From positions 78,118-142,117 of the forward strand of contig CAYNKA010000011.1 in assembly GCA_964397655.1 (NCBI GenBank): a stretch of DNA of 64,000 bases, written 5' to 3'. Positions 50,649 through 58,732 of this stretch are shown in pieces; the first letter of the stretch is position 1, and every line of letters starts with the position of its first letter. This stretch comes from CAYNKA01 sp964397655 (GTDB taxonomy: Bacteria > Spirochaetota > Spirochaetia > DTKZ01). Position numbers and translations under genes: made by a program. Under the pieces are notes generated by a model. The model was not told where the DNA came from and did no database searches. It saw nothing but the letters and a program-made list of their open reading frames with translations.

Positions 50649-51350
50649 ATGGAGCTGAACTTCCTCGGAGCCGGTGCGGCCTTCAATCCGGCCATGGACA
50701 ACACGAACGCCTTCTTCACCGAAGGCGGGATTTTCTACCTCATCGACTGCGGCGAGACGACGTTCGGCAAGATCTGGAACCTGCCGGAACTCGGGCGGAG
50801 CGGATCCGTCACGGTCGTCGTGACGCACCTCCACTGCGATCACGTGGGCAGCCTCGCCTCCCTCATATCCTACTGCCATTACGTCCTGAAGAAGCCCGTC
50901 CGGGTGGTTCATCCCCTCGACACGGTAGTCCGGCTCCTCGACCTCATGGGGATCGAGCGGAGGTGCTACGAATATTCGGCCGGGCTTTCCGGCGCCGACG
51001 GCGTAGGCTTCGAAGCAGTGGAGGTGAAGCACGTGGACAACATGACCTGCTTCGGCTACGTCGTGAACCTCCCCTCCGGGAAGCTCTTCTACAGCGGCGA
51101 CGCGGTCGCGGTCCCTCCCTCGGTGATGGAACGCTTCCTCTCCGGGGAGATCGGGCGCATATACATGGACACCAGCCTGGCCGAATCCGACCATCCGACC
51201 CACGGCACGTTCTCGAACCTGGAGCGGACCGTGCCCGCGGAGCATCGCGGCCGCGTCTATTGCATGCACCTCGATTCGGATTTCAGGTCCGTGATACGTG
51301 GGAAGGGGTTCGGAACGATCGAGGTTTTCGACCCCTTTTCGCGATCATAA
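50649..51350 (+). CDS. Metallo-beta-lactamase-fold hydrolase in the sugar ABC operon
   Basis: A 233-residue MBL-fold protein. It begins MELNFLGAGAAF, like RNase Z/PhnP-type phosphodiesterases, and has the metal motif His60-x-His62-x-Asp64-His65 (THLHCDHVGSL), then YSGDAVAV (bridging Asp) and CMHLDSDF (a further His). It lacks lactamase features, so a phosphodiesterase or lactonase role is likely. Because the transporter resembles glycerophosphodiester/sugar-phosphate importers, the enzyme may cleave the imported compound (inference). AAAGGATGGCGAG lies upstream. It overlaps the 3' end of the regulator gene by 6 bases, tail to tail. Confidence 0.82.
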   Translation: MELNFLGAGAAFNPAMDNTNAFFTEGGIFYLIDCGETTFGKIWNLPELGRSGSVTVVVTHLHCDHVGSLASLISYCHYVLKKPVRVVHPLDTVVRLLDLMGIERRCYEYSAGLSGADGVGFEAVEVKHVDNMTCFGYVVNLPSGKLFYSGDAVAVPPSVMERFLSGEIGRIYMDTSLAESDHPTHGTFSNLERTVPAEHRGRVYCMHLDSDFRSVIRGKGFGTIEVFDPFSRS

Positions 51351-53546
51351 GCCGAGAAGCGACGCGGCGTTGGCCTCGTACTGGTGCTGCGCCCGTTCCA
51401 GGGCCTCCCGGGGCGTGAGCACGCCGCTGTACGCGTTCTTCACCTCCACTCCGAGAAAACTCAGGAATCTCCGCTCGTCGAAGGGCGCGTAGTCGGTGGA
51501 AGGCGTCCTGTGGTAGCGGGACGTCGCGAAACAGTCCTTCGAGAGTTCCAGCCAGGGATAGGTCCCGACGAGCTCGTAGTTCTCGAAGGACTTGCGGGCC
51601 ACGGGCACGCTCCCGAGCAGGGCCAGGGCCGACGAGATGGGCTCGCTGCAGAGCCATTTGACGTAGGAGAGGGCGAGGCCGGGGTCCCTGCTGAATTTCG
51701 ATATTCCCAGCGTGCCCCCGCCGATGATCGAATTCTTGCCGGGAACCCTGGCGAATCCGATCTTGTTGACGATCTTGGATCCGGTACCAAGGATCTCCGA
51801 GGCGAAATTCGTGTAGAGAATCGTCATCGCGACTTCCCCTCCCGCGAATTCCTTGGCGGCGTTCGTCCACCAGGAGCAGAACCGCTCCTTCGCGTACTGC
51901 CTCGCCTCGACGAGGAACTCGAGGGCGCGGATCGCGTTCTTCGTGGTCAGGAGTATCTTCCCCTCGGGCGTAAAGAGCCTGTCCGCGCCGCTGAAGTATC
52001 TGGTGAGGAATTCCGTGGCAGCGACTCCGGTGCTTCCGAGGGTGACGGTGGTTCCGAATTCTACGGGCGACCTTTCGTTGAACGTCCTCGTGAAGAAGCG
52101 GGCGATACGGTTGTACTCCGCGAAGGTCGAGGGAGGGGCGAGCTGGCTCTTGTTCGTCTCCTGGTACAGCCGTCTCATGACCGTGCTGTCGAAGAGATCC
52201 TTCCGATAGAACAGCACCTGGTTGCTCGGAGAGATCGGAACGGCGTACAGGCTGTCCTCCACGTACGAGTACTGCCTGCTCAGGCCCTCGACGAAGGTGT
52301 CGAGGACGGAGGCGATCTTCGGCTCGATCTTCTCCAGGGGGAGGAGGATCTTGTGCGCGAACCAGGACAGCCAGGTGACGTCGAGGCGCACGACGTCGTA
52401 GATGCTCGATTCCTCCATGGTGTTGAAGATTTCGTAGATTTCGTCGTAGGAGAACACCGAGATGTTCACGTCGACGCCGGTCGTCTGCGTGTAGATCCTG
52501 GAGAGGTTCTTCATGGCGGCGGCTGCGGGGCTGTCGAGCGTGATCACGTTGAGACGCTGCGAGGAAAAGGCGGGATGCTTCGAGCTGCGCCCGTACCAGT
52601 TTCGGAAACCGGCGTTCTCCAGGATACGCCTCTGGCCGCATTTTCCGGCCATTACGTTCGAGATGAGGAATTCCGCGGACACCTTTCCCATGAGCCGATA
52701 GTTCAGTTCGTATTTCGAGAAATCGCTCTCCGGCATCGTGAAGATCGGGGACACGGTGTAGAGCGCGGTCTCGTGGGACGGGAAGAAGTTCCGCCAGACG
52801 TCGTTGACGATCTCGGCGAAACCGAAGTTCGAGATGAAGATCCCCTCGGGCGGATTCGCCGAAAAAAGCTGGATAGCGCTCTGGTTGCACCGGAACTGGT
52901 CCGTTTGGAAATGGCTTATCGTGCCGCCCCCGCGGATCGCGAAGGCCTTCTGAAAGGCCGTGAGGAATTCCGCCTCGTTGGAGAATTCGAGGCTTCCCGT
53001 GACGACGGTGACCCGCTCGATGTCCGCCTTCAACGCCTGCTCGGCGAGGTCCTTCCCGCATTTCGCGTAATCGAAGCCCACGTAATTCGCCTCGCTTCCG
53101 CGTCCCCGCTCGACGAGGAGTATTTCGCTCTCTTCGTAGCCGGCTTCCAGGTACGCCGGCAGGGGATCCGGAAGGCAGGAGAACGCCGCGATTCCGGCGA
53201 CCATCGCCGATCTCGCTTGGGCCACGATCCTGAGTTCCTTCTCCGGGTTGTCTTCGGAGACGTACTGGATCACGTCGTATCCGTGGTTCTCCGCGAAGGC
53301 CTTGAACGACAGGTAGAAGTCGACGTAGTGGCGGAACCTGATGGTGGGGAGGATCACGGCGAGGATGTCCGCCTTTCCCTTCCTGAGCAGCTTGGCCCTT
53401 TCGTTGATCGTGAAGCCGAGCGCCGCGGCCGCCTGTTCTACCTTCACGATTTTCTCGCTGCTGACGTTGCCCTTTCCGTTGAGGACGTTGGAGACCGTCC
53501 CCTGGGAGACTCCGGCTAGCTGCGCTATGTCCTTGATCGTCGCCAT
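51345..53546 (-). CDS. LacI-type regulator fused to an ABC solute-binding-protein domain
   Basis: A 733-residue protein. Residues 1-55 are a LacI helix-turn-helix (MATIKDIAQLAGVSQGTVSN, then VLNGKGNVSSE). Residues ~60-315 are a type 1 periplasmic-binding-like effector domain. Residues ~330-733 are a second, complete family 1 solute-binding-protein domain (LNVITLDSPAAAAMKNLSRIYTQTTGVDVNISVF, LYAVPISPSNQVLFYRKDLF, FAGGEVAMTILYTNF, GGGTLGISKFSRDPGLALSYVKWL). No signal peptide or membrane helix exists, so the second binding domain works in the cytoplasm. It probably senses the same ligand family as the neighbouring ABC transporter and represses it. The start is ATG 53546. The frame is intact throughout. 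Confidence 0.87.
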   Translation of the reverse strand: MATIKDIAQLAGVSQGTVSNVLNGKGNVSSEKIVKVEQAAAALGFTINERAKLLRKGKADILAVILPTIRFRHYVDFYLSFKAFAENHGYDVIQYVSEDNPEKELRIVAQARSAMVAGIAAFSCLPDPLPAYLEAGYEESEILLVERGRGSEANYVGFDYAKCGKDLAEQALKADIERVTVVTGSLEFSNEAEFLTAFQKAFAIRGGGTISHFQTDQFRCNQSAIQLFSANPPEGIFISNFGFAEIVNDVWRNFFPSHETALYTVSPIFTMPESDFSKYELNYRLMGKVSAEFLISNVMAGKCGQRRILENAGFRNWYGRSSKHPAFSSQRLNVITLDSPAAAAMKNLSRIYTQTTGVDVNISVFSYDEIYEIFNTMEESSIYDVVRLDVTWLSWFAHKILLPLEKIEPKIASVLDTFVEGLSRQYSYVEDSLYAVPISPSNQVLFYRKDLFDSTVMRRLYQETNKSQLAPPSTFAEYNRIARFFTRTFNERSPVEFGTTVTLGSTGVAATEFLTRYFSGADRLFTPEGKILLTTKNAIRALEFLVEARQYAKERFCSWWTNAAKEFAGGEVAMTILYTNFASEILGTGSKIVNKIGFARVPGKNSIIGGGTLGISKFSRDPGLALSYVKWLCSEPISSALALLGSVPVARKSFENYELVGTYPWLELSKDCFATSRYHRTPSTDYAPFDERRFLSFLGVEVKNAYSGVLTPREALERAQHQYEANAASLLGL

Positions 53547-53748
53547 ATCCGTCTTTTCCGCACTTTTCGGCGGGCCCGATTCCACTATATCAGGCTTCGT
53601 CCGGAGAAGGAACTGCTTTTCCCCGCCCGCATCGAGGAGGAGGCGTCCTTCCGCGAGGGGCGGATCTTGAACAAGGGATCGCCCGCGGCTACTATCATGG
53701 CGGCGATACCGCCGGGGAAGAGTCGGGCGGCGCACAGGGGTCGATAGG

Positions 53749-54333
53749 ATGGGTAGACTGAAGGAACTCGCGCGCGAATGCGCGCACACGAGGACGATAC
53801 AAATGGCCACCTTCGCGGTGGACGAGACCCACATCCTGGCGACGGGCAGGCTCGAGGACGTCCGCCTCCTGCCTACGTTCCGGGTCACCGGGGAAGGCCG
53901 CGCTGCGGGTCCTCTGCACGACCTTTCGGTCCACATCCTCGTCCGCACGCCCGATCTCGTGATCGAGGACGTGGAGGTTTCGATCGACACCGTGCCGAGG
54001 CCGGACTGCCGCGGTCTCGAACACTCCCTGGACGGCGTCAGGGGGCTGTCGATAACCGGAGGTTTCAGCTCAAAGGTGAGGGAAGCCGCCGGGGGCAGGA
54101 AGGGTTGCACGCACCTCGTGCACCTCCTTACCACCATGGCGTCGTCGGTCATGCAGGGGCACTGGGCCCTGCTCGACAGGAAGCCCTCGGAACCGGACGA
54201 AGCGGCCCGGAAACGCGCCGCTTCCTCGGCGAAATTCCTCAAGGATTCCTGCTACGCCTGGAGGGAGGAGGGGGACGCGTACCGCACCCTCGTCGCCTTT
54301 TCCGAGGGTCGGCGACCCGGCCCCGCGGACTGA
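53749..54333 (+). CDS. DUF2889 family protein
   Basis: A 194-residue protein that matches DUF2889 in its pattern: THILATGRLEDVRLLPTF, GPLHDLSVHILVRTPDLVIEDVEVSIDTVPRPDC, then GGFSSKVREAAGGRKGCTHLVHLLTTMASSVMQ, with the family's GCTHL motif. The function is unknown; members often neighbour enzymes of organic acid metabolism. It is transcribed toward the pdxA2-like gene with 20 bases between stops. The start has only a weak ribosome binding site. Confidence 0.8.
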   Translation: MGRLKELARECAHTRTIQMATFAVDETHILATGRLEDVRLLPTFRVTGEGRAAGPLHDLSVHILVRTPDLVIEDVEVSIDTVPRPDCRGLEHSLDGVRGLSITGGFSSKVREAAGGRKGCTHLVHLLTTMASSVMQGHWALLDRKPSEPDEAARKRAASSAKFLKDSCYAWREEGDAYRTLVAFSEGRRPGPAD

Positions 54334-54353
54334 GTCCCCGGCGGTACGGATCC

Positions 54354-55364
54354 TCAAACGGTTCGCAGGTTCCCCAGGGCGATCCTCGTCGTCACGTCGT
54401 AGGCGGCCTTCGTGGGGCCCGGTTCCGCGGCGCCCTTGCCCGCGATGTCGAAGGCCGTTCCGTGGGCCGGGGTAGAAATGGGGACCGGGAAGCCGGCGTG
54501 CAGAGTCACGCCGCGGAAGAACCCGATGAGCTTGGTCGCTATCTGCCCCTGATCGTGGTACATGTTGAGAATGCCCTGATACTCTCCGGAGCGGACCTTG
54601 AGGAAAACGGTGTCGGCCGGGAAGGGTCCGGCCGCGTCGATGCCTTCCGCCTTCGCGAGACGGATCGCGGGCGCGATGATGTCCAGTTCCTCGGTGCCGC
54701 AGAGTCCGTTCTCGCCCGCATGGGGATTGAGGGCCGCCACGGCGATCCTCGCCCTGCTTTCCCCGTTAGCTCTCATGGCGGCCGACAGGAAGCGGAGGGA
54801 TGCGAGGACCTTGTCCGCGCTCAGACTCGCGGATACGTCCTTCAGCGGGATGTGGGACGTGACGCGGAGCGCCCAAGCTCCGTCGAGGATGTTGATCTCC
54901 TCAAGACCCGAATGGCCGGGGAACTCGGCCTTGAACAGTTCGAGTTCGCTGTGCGCGTTCATCCCCGCCTTCATGAGGGCTTCCTTGTTGAGCGGGGCGA
55001 AGACGAAGCCGTCAAGGAGGCCCTTCCGTATCAGGTCGAGGGAAAAGAGAAGATCGCTCAGGGTCATGAGGCCGGCCTCCGAGGTGACCCTGCCCACCGG
55101 AGGGAGCTCCGTGTTCGGACTTCGATGGTCGAGAAGATAGATCCCCCGGCCGTTCGCGCCGCCGGCGTCCCGGACCGATTCGATCCCGGGGGAGGAGAGT
55201 CCGGCCTGAGCGAAACCGCGTTCGAGCGACCTCGCGTCCCCGATGAGGAGAGGCGTCGTGCCTTCCCAGTTCCGGGGGTCCGCGACGAGCTTCGCGGCGA
55301 GTTCGGGGCCGATTCCGGATGGATCGCCCAGCATGAGGCCGATCCGCGGTATGGTGCGCTTCAT
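54354..55364 (-). CDS. pdxA2: PdxA2-like 4-phospho-D-threonate/erythronate dehydrogenase
   Basis: A 336-residue PdxA-superfamily dehydrogenase. It begins GLMLGDPSGIGPELAAKL. The metal ligands are in MNAHSELELF, ALNPHAGENGLCGTEE and NMYHDQGQIATKLIGF. Standalone PdxA2 enzymes act on 4-phosphorylated D-threonate or D-erythronate in acid-sugar catabolism rather than in vitamin B6 synthesis. Its place after a Tct carboxylate importer supports the catabolic role. No matching kinase (DtnK/DUF1537) is in the window. AAGGAG precedes the ATG. Confidence 0.85.
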   Translation of the reverse strand: MKRTIPRIGLMLGDPSGIGPELAAKLVADPRNWEGTTPLLIGDARSLERGFAQAGLSSPGIESVRDAGGANGRGIYLLDHRSPNTELPPVGRVTSEAGLMTLSDLLFSLDLIRKGLLDGFVFAPLNKEALMKAGMNAHSELELFKAEFPGHSGLEEINILDGAWALRVTSHIPLKDVSASLSADKVLASLRFLSAAMRANGESRARIAVAALNPHAGENGLCGTEELDIIAPAIRLAKAEGIDAAGPFPADTVFLKVRSGEYQGILNMYHDQGQIATKLIGFFRGVTLHAGFPVPISTPAHGTAFDIAGKGAAEPGPTKAAYDVTTRIALGNLRTV

Positions 55365-55404
55365 GAAAACTCCTTGATGGCCGGGCGATCGCTCGGCCTG
55401 GGGA

Positions 55405-55436
55405 GGGGGAGTGCGTTCCGGTACGCCGCCTCCCCC
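55405..55436 (-). other. Intercistronic hairpin between tctC and the pdxA2-like gene
   Basis: GGGGGAG/CTCCCCC with an inner GCGT/ACGC stem. There is no T-run on the transcribed strand, so it is probably an mRNA-stabilising structure after the binding-protein gene, not a terminator. Confidence 0.4.
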
Positions 55437-55446
55437 CTCGCCGGGC

Positions 55447-56436
55447 TCACTTGCCGATGGATTTCAGGTAGGATGCCTGATATTCCGCCATGAAAGCCGC
55501 CGCGTCCGTGTTGTTCCTGTAATCGGAGAGCAGCTTGAATTTGCCGAGGTAGTTGGTCTTCCAAGCCTCGCTCTCGGACACCGCCCTGAAGACGTCGCTC
55601 CAATACTTCGCCGCTGCCGGACTCATGGCCTTCGGGCCGACGACGCCGCGCCATACGGGGTATTCCACGTCCTTGTAGGGGCCGATCTCGCTGAGCCTCG
55701 GGGCCGAGGCGAGGTTGCCGGTGAAGCGCGTCTTGGAGAGGGCGAGGACCGGCGTCAGCTTGCCCGCCGCGACGTACTGGTCGGCTGCGGCCGGTTTCGA
55801 AAGGACGAGGTCCACGTGGCCGCCGAGGATGGAGGTGATGGCGCCGGAAGTCGCGTCGTTCGTTATGTAGGCCATCTGGTTTTCGGTGAACCCGAGTTCC
55901 TTGATGAGGAGCTCGTAGGTGGCGACGTCGTCCCCCTTCGAACCGGCTATGACCACCTTCGCCCCCGCCTTGACCGCGGAGACTACGTCCGCGAATGTCG
56001 CGTACTTGGACTGCTCGCCCTTGAAGAGCAGCTGCTTGTCCACGGCCATCATGGCGACGACGGTGAAATTCTCCACGCGGTTGGCGGTGTTCTTCACCAT
56101 GGGCATGAGGTCGCCGCTGTTGAAGGTGAGCAGGGTGTGATCGGCCTTCTTTCCCGTGACCCGGCTCACCGCGAGTCGACCCACTTCCCCGCCGCCGTCG
56201 GTCTGGTTGTTGACGAGGACGGTTTTCCCGCCGATCAGGTTCTGTTTGGTCATGATGTCGCCTATCAGGCGGGTGTAGATGTCGCTGCCGCCGCCCGGGC
56301 TGGACGTGACGATCCACTCGATATCCTGCGACGGCGCGAAGACGCCGGAGGACGCTTCCTGCTTGCCGCCCGCGAAGAGGGGGCAGGCGAGCGCCGCGGC
56401 CGACAAAAGGACGAGCAACTTCGCGATTTTCTTCAT
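55447..56436 (-). CDS. tctC: Tripartite tricarboxylate transporter substrate-binding protein TctC
   Basis: A 329-residue binding protein of the Bug/TctC family. The signal peptide ends at PLFAGGKQEA. The fold markers are WIVTSSPGGGSDIYTRLIGDIM and VLVNNQTDGGGEVGRLAVSR, then FTENQMAYITNDATSGAITSILGGHVDLVLS. It captures a carboxylate in the periplasm for TctAB. AAAGGAG lies before the ATG. It is third in the tctBAC operon. Confidence 0.92.
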   Translation of the reverse strand: MKKIAKLLVLLSAAALACPLFAGGKQEASSGVFAPSQDIEWIVTSSPGGGSDIYTRLIGDIMTKQNLIGGKTVLVNNQTDGGGEVGRLAVSRVTGKKADHTLLTFNSGDLMPMVKNTANRVENFTVVAMMAVDKQLLFKGEQSKYATFADVVSAVKAGAKVVIAGSKGDDVATYELLIKELGFTENQMAYITNDATSGAITSILGGHVDLVLSKPAAADQYVAAGKLTPVLALSKTRFTGNLASAPRLSEIGPYKDVEYPVWRGVVGPKAMSPAAAKYWSDVFRAVSESEAWKTNYLGKFKLLSDYRNNTDAAAFMAEYQASYLKSIGK

Positions 56437-56496
56437 TTCTTTCTCCTTTGCGCGAAATCTATGCCTTCGCGGGACGACTTCCCGCGTAAAGATGGA

Positions 56497-58014
56497 TCAT
56501 CCGGCTTTCTTCCTTCCGAGGATTCCGGCCCTGACGAGGAGCGGCCTGACGATCGGAAAGGAGACGATCGCGATCAGCACGACGATGAACGCGAGGGAGA
56601 TCGGCTTCTGGAAGAAAATGCCGATCTCGCCGCGCGAGATGATGAACGCTTTCCTCATGTTGGACTCGAGCATGGGCGCGAGGACGAAGGCGAGGAGGAG
56701 GGGCGCGTACGAGTAGCGGCATTTCACCATTCCGTAGCCGAGCACGCCCGAGAGGAACATCACGATCACGCCGTACATCGAGTTGCTCGTGCTGTACGAG
56801 CCGACGATGCAGACCGCCGTGATGCCGGGAATCAGGAGCTTCGTGGGAATCGAAAGGATCCTGATGAGGAAGGGGATCACGCCCCAGGAAATGGCCAGGG
56901 CGAGCAGGTTGGCGAGAAACAGTGACGCGATCAGGCCCCAGGCGAAATCCGGCGAATTGGTGAAGAGAAGCGGTCCCGGGTTGAGACCCCAGAGCATGAG
57001 GCCGCCCAACAGCACGGCTCCGGTCCCTGAGCCCGGAATTCCAAGGGCGAGGAGGGGAGCGAAGGCTCCGGCGGCGGCCGCATTGTTGGCCGATTCGCAC
57101 GAAGCGAGCCCCTCGATCGCACCGGTTCCGAGCGGTTCTTCGCTCTTGAAGGACTTCTGAGCGGAATAGGCCATGACCGAGGCCGCGGTCGCCCCCGCGC
57201 CGGGGAGTACGCCGACGAAGGTCCCCAGGGCGCCGGACCGGATCGCGGGCAGGATCATGCGCCTGAGATCGCGGAGGGTGATCATGCTCCCCCGGATCGT
57301 GAGCCTGTCGGTGACGAATTTCGCCTGAGTATTCCTCTCCTCCATGAGGAGGACGACCTGGGAGAATCCGACGACGCCGATCACGAAGGGGGTGAAGGGC
57401 ACGCCTCCGAGGAGGTGGAGGTTCCCGAAATCATAGCGCGGACTTCCGGTCAGGGTGTCCATTCCCATGCTCGCGACGAGGATGCCGAACATGGTGAGCA
57501 GCACGCCCTTCGTCGGATTTTCTCCCACGAGCCAGCCGATGGAAGTCATCGCGACGAGGAGGAGGGTAGTCATCTCGACCGGGCCGAATTTGAGGCCGAG
57601 GTTCGCAAGCGCCGGGCCCATGAAGGTGAGGACGATCATTCCTATGCTGCCGCCGACGAACGACGAGATGTTCGAGGTGAGGAGCGCCTGGCCGGGCCGC
57701 TTCTTCACGGTCGCCAGCGGGTAGCCGTCCAGCGTGGTCATGATCGCCGGGCTGTCGCCGGGAATGTTCAGCAGAATGGCGCTGAAGGCCCCGCCGTACA
57801 TGTTCGAGTAGTAGAGTCCTCCGAGCATGATGATCGCGGTGGTCGGATTGAATTTGTAGGTGAGGGGGAGCAGAAGGGCGCAGCCCGCGAGGGAGCCTAT
57901 GCCCGGCATCGCTCCGATGATGAGACCGAGGACGCAGCCGAGAAGGGTGGCTCCGAGGTTCTGAAACGTGAACAGGACGGAGAATCCGTCGAGCAGGAAA
58001 CCGAAGTTTTCCAT
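56497..58014 (-). CDS. tctA: Tripartite tricarboxylate transporter permease TctA
   Basis: A 505-residue large permease with about 12 helices. TctA signatures are GCVLGLIIGAMPGIGSLAGCALLLPLTYKF and YGGAFSAILLNIPGDSPAIMTTLDGYPLA, plus GLASCESANNAAAAGAFAPLLALGIPGSGTGAVLLGGLMLWGL. The two similar GxPG motifs reflect the internal duplication of the family. GGAGAGAACG precedes the ATG. It follows tctB after 9 bases. Confidence 0.95.
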   Translation of the reverse strand: MENFGFLLDGFSVLFTFQNLGATLLGCVLGLIIGAMPGIGSLAGCALLLPLTYKFNPTTAIIMLGGLYYSNMYGGAFSAILLNIPGDSPAIMTTLDGYPLATVKKRPGQALLTSNISSFVGGSIGMIVLTFMGPALANLGLKFGPVEMTTLLLVAMTSIGWLVGENPTKGVLLTMFGILVASMGMDTLTGSPRYDFGNLHLLGGVPFTPFVIGVVGFSQVVLLMEERNTQAKFVTDRLTIRGSMITLRDLRRMILPAIRSGALGTFVGVLPGAGATAASVMAYSAQKSFKSEEPLGTGAIEGLASCESANNAAAAGAFAPLLALGIPGSGTGAVLLGGLMLWGLNPGPLLFTNSPDFAWGLIASLFLANLLALAISWGVIPFLIRILSIPTKLLIPGITAVCIVGSYSTSNSMYGVIVMFLSGVLGYGMVKCRYSYAPLLLAFVLAPMLESNMRKAFIISRGEIGIFFQKPISLAFIVVLIAIVSFPIVRPLLVRAGILGRKKAG

Positions 58015-58023
58015 CGTTCTCTC

Positions 58024-58497
58024 CTATTCGAAGATCGCGTCGTAGAGGAGACCCTTCGGAAACGGGACGTCCAGCCAGAGTACGAAGCAGCCGACGACGA
58101 TCGTCATGATCACGGCGAACGTCACGATCGTCGTCTTCCACGAGCATTTTTCGTACCCTCTCACCCAGGCGAGCACGTATATGGCCACGCTCGGTATCAT
58201 GCCGACGAGGAAGGTCGCCCCGATGACGAAGGCCGCTCCGAGCACGGCCATCCAGTTGTCCCGCGGCCAGACCGGAATCCTTTCCTTGAACGAGAACGCG
58301 AAGGAGAGGATTGACGCGAGGAGCATCACGATCGAGATGATGACCGGAAAGAAACCCGGCAACGGACCTTTGGATGAATGCCAGAATCCGTATTTTCCCA
58401 AGCCGAGATAAATGAAGACGATCGCCATGATCGCCGTCGCGATGGGAATGATCTGGTTCATGCCGAACCGTTTCGCCTTGGTCGCTTCATCGGTCAT
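58024..58497 (-). CDS. tctB: Tripartite tricarboxylate transporter small permease TctB
   Basis: A 157-residue protein with four hydrophobic helices of the TctB family (GLGKYGFWHSSKGPLPGFFPVIISIVMLLASILSF). The start is ATG 58497 with GGAGGAACGCA upstream. A longer reading from 58554 would run through the sigma-54 promoter and is rejected. It is the first gene of the operon. Confidence 0.88.
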   Translation of the reverse strand: MTDEATKAKRFGMNQIIPIATAIMAIVFIYLGLGKYGFWHSSKGPLPGFFPVIISIVMLLASILSFAFSFKERIPVWPRDNWMAVLGAAFVIGATFLVGMIPSVAIYVLAWVRGYEKCSWKTTIVTFAVIMTIVVGCFVLWLDVPFPKGLLYDAIFE

Positions 58498-58536
58498 TGC
58501 GTTCCTCCGTCCCTTCCATGATGGCAGTATGATCTT

Positions 58537-58553
58537 ATGCAGGATTCGTGCCA
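58537..58553 (-). promoter_or_regulatory. Sigma-54 promoter of tctBAC
   Basis: The minus strand reads TGGCACGAATCCTGCAT. GG and GC are exactly 10 bases apart. The -24 element is perfect, and the -12 has C for the first T. Predicted transcription starts about 30 bases before the tctB ATG. Confidence 0.8.
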
Positions 58554-58667
58554 TGCCGAGCGGCTTCGTTCAAGGAAATCCGCGGAGCGTCAATCGTATG
58601 CCGGATATGAAGATAGGGTAAAAATTGTGTAAAAACGGAGGGACGGTTTCGCAGAAGGACACAATAA

Positions 58668-58698
58668 TGTTTCAGTAATGTTCAACATTTCTGAAACA
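58668..58698. promoter_or_regulatory. 31-bp palindrome, candidate binding site of the PrpR-like activator
   Basis: Arms TGTTTCAG (58668-58675) and CTGAAACA (58691-58698) surround AATGTT-C-AACATT; the whole 31 bases are symmetric except one pair. It lies 115-145 bases upstream of the tct sigma-54 promoter and just after the regulator's stop codon. A further half-site, TGTTTCAG, recurs at 58719-58726. Confidence 0.7.
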
Positions 58699-58732
58699 AA
58701 AGATTCAATTGTTCCAATTGTTTCAGCTCGGT

